9,508 nucleotides of DNA from Sulfurovum sp. (GTDB lineage Bacteria; Campylobacterota; Campylobacteria; Campylobacterales; Sulfurovaceae), in NCBI GenBank assembly GCA_015490315.1, contig WFYB01000121.1:1-9508 (forward strand). Reading direction: 5' to 3'. Both the position numbers and the translations under genes were made by a program. The notes below the pieces were generated by a model. That model ran no database searches, was not told the origin of the DNA, and was given only the letters and a program-made list of their open reading frames with translations. Positions 1 to 6,154 of this stretch are shown one piece after another; positions within the stretch are counted from its first letter, which is position 1; every line of letters starts with the position of its first letter.

Positions 1-47
1 GCCCAAATTTGGTATCGTTTCTGTAGGGTTAATTGTTTATAGGTCAT
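1..47 (-). CDS. IS30-family transposase, N-terminal fragment (runs off the left edge)
   Basis: Reading the minus strand from the ATG at 47 gives MTYKQLTLQKRYQIW and then the window ends. This matches the characteristic opening of IS30-family transposases (x-Y-K-x-L-T-x-x-x-R-Y-Q-I), the start of their N-terminal helix-turn-helix that binds the element's ends. An AAAGGA ribosome binding site lies 5 to 10 bases before the ATG (minus-strand reading of about 52-57). Only 15 codons are visible, so the DDE catalytic domain, intactness and subgroup cannot be judged. The family call rests on recognising a short motif, but motif, start codon and ribosome binding site agree. The gene points away from the toxin-antitoxin module. 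Confidence 0.68.
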   Translation of the reverse strand, partial: MTYKQLTLQKRYQIW

Positions 48-146
48 GCAATTCCTTTCTTTTTGGTCGAAAAAAGGATAACCTATATTCGGTTAGCCCG
101 CTCTTTCTCGACTATTTTTTAGAAATTGCACTTATTGGTTGAATTG
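1..146 (-). mobile_element. Left part of a putative IS30-like insertion sequence; outer boundary uncertain
   Basis: The transposase fragment implies that the element's end lies upstream of its start codon, to the right in this window. IS30-like elements usually carry only a short untranslated leader before the transposase. A plausible terminal inverted repeat is the stretch 125-146, which reads on the minus strand AATTCAACCA followed by ATAAGTGCAATT. The other end is outside the window, so neither the inverted repeat nor a target duplication can be confirmed. Between it and the gene, 76-98 can fold as a hairpin (GG-TAACC against GGTTA-CC with one A/G mismatch, loop 84-90). Leader hairpins in insertion sequences often shield the transposase from read-through. 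The boundary is inference. Confidence 0.4.
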
Positions 147-215
147 GCGCTCTATTTTTTGCTCATCCGAAATACCTTGCATTGATCCACAACACTACGC
201 AAACGATTCAACATA

Positions 216-244
216 TTGACGAAACACACATTGTGTGTTATAAT
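216..244 (+). promoter_or_regulatory. Sigma70-type promoter of the toxin-antitoxin operon
   Basis: TTGACG (216-221) and a perfect TATAAT (239-244) are separated by 17 bases, so this is close to a consensus vegetative promoter. Transcription should start near 251, giving a leader of about 20 bases before the antitoxin ATG at 270. It is the best-matching promoter in the window. Confidence 0.85.
223..239. promoter_or_regulatory. Palindromic operator inside the toxin-antitoxin promoter
   Basis: AACACACA (223-230), one central T (231), then TGTGTGTT (232-239) form a perfect 8+1+8 inverted repeat. It fills almost the whole spacer between the -35 and -10 boxes and shares the first T of the -10. Ribbon-helix-helix antitoxins of the RelB/DinJ family typically bind such palindromes to repress their own operon. 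A bound antitoxin dimer or toxin-antitoxin complex here would block RNA polymerase. The symmetry is seen directly; the identity of the binding protein is inferred from the adjacent gene. Confidence 0.72.
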
Positions 245-269
245 CAGAAAAATATCCAAAGGATAGGAA

Positions 270-536
270 ATGGCAACAACAAGCAATAAAATCAGAACAA
301 ATGTCTATCTCGATGCAGAGATCAAGCAAAAAGCGCAAGAGATCTTTAAACAGTACGGCATAGGTTTGAGCGATGCCTTCAATATCTTCTTGGCACAATC
401 TGTCATGCAAAGAGGCATCCCTTTTGATGTAAAAATCCCAAACAGTGAGACAGCCAAAGCGATCAAAGAGGCACGTGCAGGCAAAAATATGAGCAAAATC
501 TCTCTTGAGGAGCTCAAAAAGGAAACCGGTGCTTGA
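270..536 (+). CDS. RelB/DinJ-family antitoxin of a type II toxin-antitoxin system
   Basis: This 88-residue protein should neutralise the toxin encoded immediately downstream by direct binding, and repress the shared promoter. The N-terminal half (about residues 8-50: IRTNVYLDAEIKQKAQEIF, then a GIGLSDAFNIFL segment) is a ribbon-helix-helix DNA-binding domain of RelB/DinJ type: a short beta strand, helix A, then a helix after the G-L-S-D turn. The stretch IPFDVKIPN near residue 50 is a family hallmark marking the end of the dimerisation domain. The charged, probably disordered C-terminal tail (about 60-88) would wrap the toxin. AGGA (265-268), with AAAGGA just before it, supports the ATG at 270. 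The stop codon overlaps the toxin start, as is usual for such pairs. The two genes look more AT-rich than the suf genes, consistent with horizontal acquisition. Confidence 0.88.
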   Translation: MATTSNKIRTNVYLDAEIKQKAQEIFKQYGIGLSDAFNIFLAQSVMQRGIPFDVKIPNSETAKAIKEARAGKNMSKISLEELKKETGA

Positions 537-798
537 CATTGCTGTTCATAAGCTCTTTGCCAAAGATCTGAAAAAAGCAAAACTCAATCCTACCAATAGC
601 GCCAAGCTCTTTGCCTACATCTCCCTGCTGCTGGAAGAGCATGAATTGCCGGAACAAGCCAAAGATCATAGCTTGAGCGGAGAGTATCAGGATACCAGAG
701 AATTTCATATTAGCGGGGATCTATTGGTCATTTACCGTATTGAAGCCCATACACTGGAGCTTTTGAGAATCGGTACCCATTCACAGCTTTTTAAATAA
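529..798 (+). CDS. yafQ: YafQ-family ribosome-dependent mRNA interferase toxin
   Basis: This is an 89-residue toxin of the RelE/ParE superfamily, YafQ branch. E. coli YafQ (92 residues) cleaves mRNA on the ribosome. All of that enzyme's catalytic histidine and acidic positions are visible with a constant offset of three: His47 (in KDHSL), His60 (in REFHI), Asp64 (in GDLLVIY), His84 (in GTHSQLF) and Phe88, against E. coli His50, His63, Asp67, His87 and Phe91. Trp68 of E. coli is replaced by Leu65. I choose the GTG at 529 because AAGGAAA (519-525) sits at good distance and the length then fits YafQ. A TTG at 505 would add eight residues without a clear ribosome binding site. With GTG the gene overlaps the antitoxin by 8 bases, implying translational coupling. 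It should be active if not neutralised. Confidence 0.87.
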   Translation: MLDIAVHKLFAKDLKKAKLNPTNSAKLFAYISLLLEEHELPEQAKDHSLSGEYQDTREFHISGDLLVIYRIEAHTLELLRIGTHSQLFK

Positions 799-825
799 TC
801 GGTTCCTGTTTCTCCTTGACCTTCA

Positions 826-1584
826 CTATACCGCCAAATACTTAGCCAGATCAGTCACATCCTCAAGGATGGGATCGGGGCGGATGCCTTTTTCGAGGTC
901 TGTGGGCTGGAATTTGCCTGTTTTGACCAGAGCTGCCTGTAGTCCGGCATCCTGTGCACCTTTGATGTCGCTCTCTATATCATCCCCTACCATTAGCACC
1001 TCGTGTGCCTGCAGCCCCATCGAGGCGACTGCGAGATGGAAAAAGGTCTGTGAGGGTTTGCCGATGATGCGTGCCTCTTTGCCAGAGGCGTACTCGAGCG
1101 CGCTGATGAAGCCGCCCGCATCCATCGAGAGCTTGCCGTCTTCGTCTTTGAAGTATCTGTTTTTTGCCGCGGCGATGAGTGATGCCCCCTCCATCAGTGC
1201 CCTGAACGCTGCGTTGAGATGCGGATAGTCAAAGTTGGTATGGGCATCCCCTACTACCACGAAATCGGGCTTCCCGGATGCAAGCTCGGCAAAGTACCCC
1301 TCCGCCTCATCTGTCATCACAGGCAGCACTGTAGCCCCTTGGGCACGGACAAAATCGCGTGTCACATCCAAAGCGGTAAAAAGCTCCTCCCTGCCGATCG
1401 CAAAGCCAAAACCTTTGAGCTTCTCGAGGATCGTTTCGGGAAGTGTCCGGGTGGTGTTGGTGACAAAGCGCATCGGATAGCGGGCATGAAGCTTCTCGAT
1501 CGTCTCCGGTGCACCCTCTATAACACGCTCACCTACATAGAGTACACCCCCGATGTCAAACAGCAATCCTTTGATCGGTTTCAT
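826..1584 (-). CDS. HAD-superfamily phosphatase, subclass IIA, LHPP/NagD-like
   Basis: This 252-residue cytoplasmic HAD hydrolase has all four motifs. Motif I is DIGGVLY with nucleophile Asp10; motif II is Thr42 in FVTNTTR; motif III is Lys176 in IIGKPS; motif IV is Asp201, Asp202 and Asp206 in MVGDDIESD. Between motifs II and III lies a C2a-type cap with LNAAFRALMEGA and ALEYASGKEA, as in human LHPP (phospholysine/phosphohistidine inorganic pyrophosphate phosphatase). The overall order and the C-terminal KTGKFQPTD also resemble LHPP. The usual acid/base Asp two residues after the nucleophile is Gly12 here; LHPP has Ser at that place, so this supports the LHPP branch and suggests altered chemistry. 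The substrate cannot be read from sequence. The ATG at 1584 follows a strong AGGAGGT. It converges on the toxin gene with a 27-base gap and diverges from sufB. Confidence 0.85.
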   Translation of the reverse strand: MKPIKGLLFDIGGVLYVGERVIEGAPETIEKLHARYPMRFVTNTTRTLPETILEKLKGFGFAIGREELFTALDVTRDFVRAQGATVLPVMTDEAEGYFAELASGKPDFVVVGDAHTNFDYPHLNAAFRALMEGASLIAAAKNRYFKDEDGKLSMDAGGFISALEYASGKEARIIGKPSQTFFHLAVASMGLQAHEVLMVGDDIESDIKGAQDAGLQAALVKTGKFQPTDLEKGIRPDPILEDVTDLAKYLAV

Positions 1585-1634
1585 AATGTACCTCCTTTTT
1601 TGGTATCAAAAAGATATAAAAGTGTATCATTTCT

Positions 1635-1640
1635 ATTATA
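1635..1640 (-). promoter_or_regulatory. -10 box for the HAD phosphatase gene
   Basis: The minus strand reads TATAAT at 1640 to 1635, placing a start site near 1628 and a leader of about 44 bases containing the AGGAGGT at 1591-1597. No good -35 hexamer lies 16-18 bases upstream (candidates read TACCTT or ACCTTA), which is common in this phylum. Confidence 0.55.
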
Positions 1641-1643
1641 CTG

Positions 1644-1685
1644 CAAAAATGCAACCTAAGGTACTTGACCCTTACAGCATTTTTG
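1644..1685. repeat. Inverted repeat in the divergent HAD/suf spacer, candidate operator
   Basis: CAAAAATGC (1644-1652) and GCATTTTTG (1677-1685) are perfect 9-base inverted repeats separated by 24 bases. They enclose the suf -35 box and the -35 zone of the opposite promoter, and the left arm lies just upstream of the HAD -10. A smaller ACCT-A-AGGT dyad (1654-1662) sits between them. The symmetry is seen; a role as shared operator is inference. Confidence 0.4.
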
Positions 1686-1694
1686 TGCTATAAC
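1665..1694 (+). promoter_or_regulatory. Promoter of the suf operon
   Basis: TTGACC (1665-1670) and TATAAC (1689-1694) are spaced by 18 bases. Transcription would start near 1701 and leave a leader of about 50 bases before sufB. A second -10-like TATAAA at 1696-1701 would have too wide a spacing from the same -35. No promoter of similar quality was noticed between sufB and the end of sufT. Confidence 0.6.
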
Positions 1695-1752
1695 TTATAA
1701 ATAAGATAAAAATTGTATCAATTACACTATTTTCACAAAAAAGGAAACCAAG

Positions 1753-3195
1753 ATGGCACAAGAAGAGATAGACAAAGCCGTCTCCGGCGAGTATACGCTC
1801 GGCTTCGAGATCGATGTCGAAACCGATGTCGTACCGCCGGGGCTCAATGATGATGTGATCCGATTCATCTCCAAGAAAAAAGAGGAGCCCGAATGGATGA
1901 CAGAGCTCAGACTCAAAGCCTACCACAAGTGGCTCAAGATGGAAGAGCCGCACTGGGCACACCTCCACTACGATCCGATCGACTATAACTCCATCTCATA
2001 CTATGCCGCACCCAAGACGGGAGGCCCTGAGAGTCTCGACGAGGTCGACCCCAAGATCCTCGCCGCATATGAGAAGCTGGGTATCTCCCTTGAGGAGCAG
2101 AAGCAGCTTGCAGGCGTGAAGGTCGCAGTTGACGCAGTCGTAGACTCCGTCTCTGTCAAGACAACCTACCAGGAAGAGCTGCAGAAGCACGGTGTCATCT
2201 TCTGCTCTATCTCCGAGGCGATCCGTGACTATCCGGAACTGATCCAGAAGTATATGTTCTCCGTCGTGCCGATGACGGACAACTTCTTTGCCGCACTTAA
2301 CTCTGCGGTCTTTACCGACGGGACATTCGTCTATATCCCCAAAGGCGTACGCTGTCCGATGGAGCTGAGTACCTACTTCCGTATCAATGCACTCAATACC
2401 GGACAGTTTGAGCGTACCCTCATCGTCGCGGATGAAGGCAGCTACGTCAGCTACAACGAAGGCTGCTCCGCACCGATGCGTGATGAAAACCAGCTGCACG
2501 CCGCAGTGGTCGAGCTCGTCGCGATGAAAGATGCCGAGATCAAATACTCCACGATCCAAAACTGGTATCCCGGAGATGAGAACGGCAAAGGAGGTATCTA
2601 CAACTTCGTGACCAAACGCGGTCTCTGTAAAGGTGACAACTCCAAGATCTCATGGACACAGGTCGAGACAGGATCGGCGATCACCTGGAAGTACCCAAGC
2701 TGTATCCTCAAGGGTGATAACAGTGTCGGTGAGTTCTACTCGGTCGCGGTCACTACCCTCGCCCAGCAGGCAGACACCGGTACCAAGATGATCCATCTGG
2801 GCAAAAACACCAGCTCGACGATCATCTCCAAAGGGATCAGCGCCATGAAAGGACAAAATACCTACCGCGGGCTGGTCAAGGTCGGTGCCAATGCCGACGG
2901 GGCGAGAAACTACTCCGAGTGTGACTCGCTGCTCATCGGTGATCAGTGCGGAGCACACACCTTCCCCTACCTCGAGTCAAAAGATACCAAGGGGCAGATC
3001 GAGCATGAGGCGACCACCTCCAAGATCAGTGATGAACAGCTCTTCTATCTCAGACAGCGCTGTATCAACGAAGAGGATGCGGTCAGCATGATCGTGCATG
3101 GATTCTGTAAAGAGGTATTTAGTCAGCTCCCAATGGAGTATGCAGTAGAAGCAAAAGCATTATTGGAATTAACATTAGAAGGAAGTGTAGGATGA
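1753..3195 (+). CDS. sufB: Fe-S cluster assembly scaffold protein SufB
   Basis: This 480-residue SufB is the scaffold subunit of the SufBCD complex, on which nascent Fe-S clusters are built in the cytoplasm from persulfide sulfur. The C-terminal two thirds form the SUF core beta-helix, with family hallmarks VYIPKGVRCPMELSTYFR (about 193-210), YNEGCSAPMRDENQLHAA (about 234-251), the DNSVGEFYSVAVT segment (322-334), YSECDSLLIGDQCGAHTFPY (387-406) and IEHEATTSKI. Cys390 aligns with E. coli Cys405, the proposed cluster or persulfide site, and Glu419 lies 29 residues later as Glu434 does in E. coli. Cys238 fits the other functional cysteine region. AAGGAAA (1741-1747) supports the ATG at 1753. It is first in the operon, and its TGA overlaps the sufC ATG in an ATGA junction. 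The length is normal and nothing looks broken. Confidence 0.97.
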   Translation: MAQEEIDKAVSGEYTLGFEIDVETDVVPPGLNDDVIRFISKKKEEPEWMTELRLKAYHKWLKMEEPHWAHLHYDPIDYNSISYYAAPKTGGPESLDEVDPKILAAYEKLGISLEEQKQLAGVKVAVDAVVDSVSVKTTYQEELQKHGVIFCSISEAIRDYPELIQKYMFSVVPMTDNFFAALNSAVFTDGTFVYIPKGVRCPMELSTYFRINALNTGQFERTLIVADEGSYVSYNEGCSAPMRDENQLHAAVVELVAMKDAEIKYSTIQNWYPGDENGKGGIYNFVTKRGLCKGDNSKISWTQVETGSAITWKYPSCILKGDNSVGEFYSVAVTTLAQQADTGTKMIHLGKNTSSTIISKGISAMKGQNTYRGLVKVGANADGARNYSECDSLLIGDQCGAHTFPYLESKDTKGQIEHEATTSKISDEQLFYLRQRCINEEDAVSMIVHGFCKEVFSQLPMEYAVEAKALLELTLEGSVG

Positions 3196-3956
3196 GTAAC
3201 AACAAGAACGAAAAAGTTTTAGAGATCAAAGATGTACATGCAAAGATAGGGAACAAAGAGATCCTCAAGGGGCTCAGTCTCGATCTCGAGCCGGGCAAGG
3301 TGCATGCGATCATGGGTCCAAACGGTGCGGGTAAGTCGACACTGAGCAAAACGATCGTAGGACACTACGATGTCGAAATGAGCGGCGGTGACATCATCTA
3401 CAAAGGCAAGAGCATCAAGGACTGGGAGCCCGAAGAGCGTGCGCTCGAGGGGATCTTCCTCAGTTTTCAGCACCCCGTCGAGATCCCGGGTGTCAACAAC
3501 GCCTACTTCCTGCGTACAGCAGTCAATGCCAAGCGCAAACACGAAGGCAAAGAGGAGCTCAATGCCGCTGAGTTCCTCAGAGAGATGAAGAAGTACCTCG
3601 AACTGCTCGGGATGAAGTCGGATATGATCAGCCGTAGCCTCAACGAAGGCTTCTCAGGCGGAGAGAAAAAGCGTAACGAGATCTTGCAGATGATGATGCT
3701 CGAGCCTGATGTGATCATCCTCGATGAGATCGACTCTGGTCTGGATATCGATGCACTTAGAGCCGTGAGTGAGGGGATCAACCGCATGAAGGACGGCAAG
3801 CGCAGCTTCCTGGTCATCACCCACTACTCACGTATCCTCGACTATATCGAGCCTGACTATATCCATGTCCTCAAGGACGGCAAAGTGATCAAAACCGCAG
3901 GACCGGAGCTTGTAGCACAGCTCGAAGAGCACGGCTATGATGCCATAGAGGAATAA
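3192..3956 (+). CDS. sufC: Fe-S cluster assembly ATPase SufC
   Basis: This 254-residue ABC-type ATPase powers conformational changes of the SufBD heterodimer; it is soluble and not part of a transporter. Visible motifs are Walker A GPNGAGKST (42-50), Q-loop Gln93 in LSFQHP, the signature FSGGEKKRNE (154-163), Walker B VIILDEIDSGLD (174-185, Glu179 catalytic) and His211 in the LVITHYSR switch. The EKKRNEILQM extension after the signature and the DEIDSGLDIDAL sequence are typical of SufC and separate it from transporter ATPases. Its start overlaps the sufB stop by four bases, implying translational coupling and matched stoichiometry. sufD follows after only four bases. Confidence 0.97.
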   Translation: MSNNKNEKVLEIKDVHAKIGNKEILKGLSLDLEPGKVHAIMGPNGAGKSTLSKTIVGHYDVEMSGGDIIYKGKSIKDWEPEERALEGIFLSFQHPVEIPGVNNAYFLRTAVNAKRKHEGKEELNAAEFLREMKKYLELLGMKSDMISRSLNEGFSGGEKKRNEILQMMMLEPDVIILDEIDSGLDIDALRAVSEGINRMKDGKRSFLVITHYSRILDYIEPDYIHVLKDGKVIKTAGPELVAQLEEHGYDAIEE

Positions 3957-3960
3957 GGCC

Positions 3961-5175
3961 ATGACACTGACAATCAATAATCTCAAAAAGAAGTCGAAAG
4001 ATGAAATAGCACAGATGCTGGGGCTGACGGACGATCTGCCTCCCAGCAAAGAGGCTGCACTTGAGAGACTCGCAGAGCTTGGCATACCTACCAAGAAGAG
4101 TGAGGAGTATCGCTACTTCGATGTCGAAAGCCTCCTTGACAAGAGCTATGAGGTACACCTACATGTACCCAAAGAGCCCAAAATAGGTGAAAAGATCGTT
4201 ATCGAGAACGGTGTTATCATCGAGGTACCCAAAGGGATGCGTGTCTACTATGACCAGTGCGATGCGCTGGATCTGACACACTACGATCCGATCTATTATC
4301 TAAGTCACCTCCTTGCGCCCCATGTTATCAAGATAGACCTTGACGGGGATGCCGAAGTGGAGCTGGTACACCGCTACACCCACAGTGGTGCACTCCTGCC
4401 TTACCGCATCGTACTCTTCAATCAGGAGAACCGGCATGCAACGGTCTACGAGACCTTTGAGACCGAAGAGATCTCTGAGAGTCTGATCCTCTACGGGTAT
4501 GATATGCATATCGCTAAAGACTCCACACTCAGACTGATCAAAACACAGAGTATGGATGAGAACCGCTATGCAATGATCTCTTCAAACCGTATCAAGGTCA
4601 ATGATCATGCTAATGCGATCATCAAAACCTTTGATCTCGGCGGAGACCATGCCCTGCAGCTGCTAAAAGTCGATCTGGGTACCTACAGCCACATCGATGC
4701 CGGACATCTGCTCTATCTCAATCACCAAGCCAAACGAGGTACGGTCAGCAAGATCAACCATATCGGAGAGCATTCTACATCACAGCAGGAAGCCAAAAAT
4801 ATCCTCGACGGCAATGCCCGAGGGATCTTCGATGCACTGATCAAAGTGGAGCACTCCGCCAAATGGACCAAAGCGCACCAGAACTCCAAAGCGATCCTGC
4901 TGCACGAAGATGCCTATATGGCAGCCAAGCCGCAGCTTGAGATCTATATCGATGAGCTCGAGGCAAGCCACGGTGCCACCACTGGGCAGCTTGACAGAAA
5001 GCAGATATTTTATCTGCAAAGCCGCGGTATCAGCTATGTAGAGGCACGCAAGATGCTTGTGATCGCCTTCGCCAATACCCTCATAGAGACCGTCAAAGAT
5101 ACACGCCACCAAGAGCGCATCCAAAAAGCGTTTGAAAAGGCGTTTTATGCCGGACATAAAGAGCTAAAGAGATAG
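3961..5175 (+). CDS. sufD: Fe-S cluster assembly protein SufD
   Basis: This 404-residue paralogue of SufB pairs with it in the SufBC2D complex, where it helps iron entry and cluster assembly. The N-terminal region (about 1-60) is helical and carries the KKSEEYRYFDVESLL motif (45-59) typical of SufD. The middle is a beta-helix. The C-terminal segment KPQLEIYIDELEASHGATTG, then LDRKQIFYLQSRGISYVEARKML (344-366), is the conserved SUF hallmark. His337 (ASHGAT) aligns with E. coli His360, implicated in cluster assembly at the SufB-SufD interface. The only cysteine is Cys100, as expected since SufD lacks SufB's catalytic cysteines. AGGAATAAGG at the end of sufC provides the ribosome binding site for the ATG at 3961. 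The predicted product is complete. Confidence 0.95.
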   Translation: MTLTINNLKKKSKDEIAQMLGLTDDLPPSKEAALERLAELGIPTKKSEEYRYFDVESLLDKSYEVHLHVPKEPKIGEKIVIENGVIIEVPKGMRVYYDQCDALDLTHYDPIYYLSHLLAPHVIKIDLDGDAEVELVHRYTHSGALLPYRIVLFNQENRHATVYETFETEEISESLILYGYDMHIAKDSTLRLIKTQSMDENRYAMISSNRIKVNDHANAIIKTFDLGGDHALQLLKVDLGTYSHIDAGHLLYLNHQAKRGTVSKINHIGEHSTSQQEAKNILDGNARGIFDALIKVEHSAKWTKAHQNSKAILLHEDAYMAAKPQLEIYIDELEASHGATTGQLDRKQIFYLQSRGISYVEARKMLVIAFANTLIETVKDTRHQERIQKAFEKAFYAGHKELKR

Positions 5176-5191
5176 CCAAAAAGGATAGATA

Positions 5192-5623
5192 ATGGAAAAG
5201 ATCCAAGATGTTTTAAATCGATATAAAGAGGATTTTGACCTCTTTGCAACCCCCAATGAGAAGATGGAGTATATCTTCGATCTTGGCAAAAAGCACAGCA
5301 CACTGCCCGAAGAGGCAAAGAATGACGACACCTTTATCCACGGCTGTGCCTCCCCTGCCTGGCTGGTAGGCGAATGCAAGGACGGCAAGCTGATCCTCAA
5401 AGGTGAAGGCACCTCGGAGATGGCAAAAGGGATGCTGACACTGCTGCTGGATATCTTCAGCAACAAAGAGGTGGATGATATACTCAGTTTTGATCCACAA
5501 GAGTTGGGGCAGCTGGGTATCGTAGAGCTCCTCTCGCCCGTACGTCAGCAAAGCCTCGAGGCATTTATCCAAAAGGTCTATGCCTACGCAAAAGCATGTA
5601 AAGAGAAGGAAAATGGACAATGA
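5192..5623 (+). CDS. sufE: SufE-family sulfur acceptor protein
   Basis: This 143-residue SufE-like protein should accept persulfide sulfur from a cysteine desulfurase and hand it to SufB. The active cysteine is Cys52 in FIHGCASPAWLV, matching the GC-x-S-x-x-W-L/I motif around Cys51 of E. coli SufE. The following DGKLILKGEGTSEMAKGMLTLL (64-85) with its glycine- and helix-rich pattern, and the LSPVRQQSLEAFI helix (114-126), are standard for the family. AAGGATAG (5179-5186) precedes the ATG at 5192, 16 bases after sufD. Its usual partner SufS is absent from this operon and from the neighbouring genes on both sides, so it must work with a desulfurase encoded elsewhere. The stop overlaps the next gene in an ATGA junction. 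Confidence 0.93.
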   Translation: MEKIQDVLNRYKEDFDLFATPNEKMEYIFDLGKKHSTLPEEAKNDDTFIHGCASPAWLVGECKDGKLILKGEGTSEMAKGMLTLLLDIFSNKEVDDILSFDPQELGQLGIVELLSPVRQQSLEAFIQKVYAYAKACKEKENGQ

Positions 5624-6123
5624 AAGACCCTAACGACATTCAATATGACGATATCCCCTCTACCGCTGAAGAGATGGCAGCATGGGAAGCGAAGTTCGGT
5701 GCCGGTGCCAAGGGCGGAGATGCTGCCGCTACCGGCGGTGTCGACAGCCGCTTTGACGCTACCGAAGAGAAGTGTTTCAAGCCCGAAGGAGCAGAGGCGG
5801 ATGAGGCAATGAAAGAGAAGGTGATCGAACAACTCAAGCAGATCTATGACCCCGAACTCCCGGTCAATATCTATGATCTGGGGCTCATCTATGATGTCGA
5901 CTGCTGGAAAAATCCCAAAAGCAAGCTCGGCGAATGCAAGATCACGATGACACTTACCTCCGCGACATGTTCGATGAGCGAGATGATTGTCGACCTGGTA
6001 CGCTCCATCCCAACCCGTATGGGTGGAGAGCTTGGATGTATCGATGTCGAACTTGTCTTCGATCCGCCATGGAGTCAGGACAAGATGAGCGACGAAGCGA
6101 AACTTGCGATGGGCTTTTTGTAG
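5620..6123 (+). CDS. sufT: DUF59/MIP18-family Fe-S assembly protein (SufT-like)
   Basis: This 167-residue protein has a MIP18 (DUF59) domain at about residues 63-167. The hallmarks are YDPELPVNIYDLGLIYDV (76-93), MTLTSATCSM (110-119) with conserved Cys117, and FDPPWSQDKMSDEAKLAMGFL split around Trp151. SufT and eukaryotic CIA2 members of this family help Fe-S proteins mature, probably at cluster transfer. Unusually, about 60 residues precede the domain: an acidic start, then a Gly/Ala-rich linker (26-40) and a segment with Cys52. Typical stand-alone members are about 100-110 residues long. The usual motif around the active cysteine is TAPGCP; here it is SATCSM. Coupling by ATGA to sufE and position as last suf gene argue for a function in the same pathway. 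The role is family knowledge plus context. Confidence 0.88.
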   Translation: MKDPNDIQYDDIPSTAEEMAAWEAKFGAGAKGGDAAATGGVDSRFDATEEKCFKPEGAEADEAMKEKVIEQLKQIYDPELPVNIYDLGLIYDVDCWKNPKSKLGECKITMTLTSATCSMSEMIVDLVRSIPTRMGGELGCIDVELVFDPPWSQDKMSDEAKLAMGFL

Positions 6124-6154
6124 CCTCCCGCTTTGGCACTTATATTTTGCATCC

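Noticed and set aside
2..142. Open frame on the plus strand running in from the left edge, 46 codons before a TGA
   Set aside because: It is antisense to the transposase start and its ribosome binding site, its product resembles nothing I know, and 46 open codons in AT-rich DNA is weak evidence.
1654..1661. ACCTAAGG shared between the suf spacer and the region before thiI (6631-6638)
   Set aside because: Eight bases recur by chance at this scale, and the second copy includes the thiI ribosome binding site AAGG.
1996..2559. 187-codon minus-strand open frame
   Set aside because: It is antisense to conserved sufB; a mirror of codon bias, with no recognisable domain.
6104..6154. Upstream ATG giving a 17-residue longer MOSC protein
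   Set aside because: The added residues are Trp/Phe/Cys-rich and unlike MOSC starts, and the start would overlap sufT by 20 bases. The domain begins cleanly at 6155.
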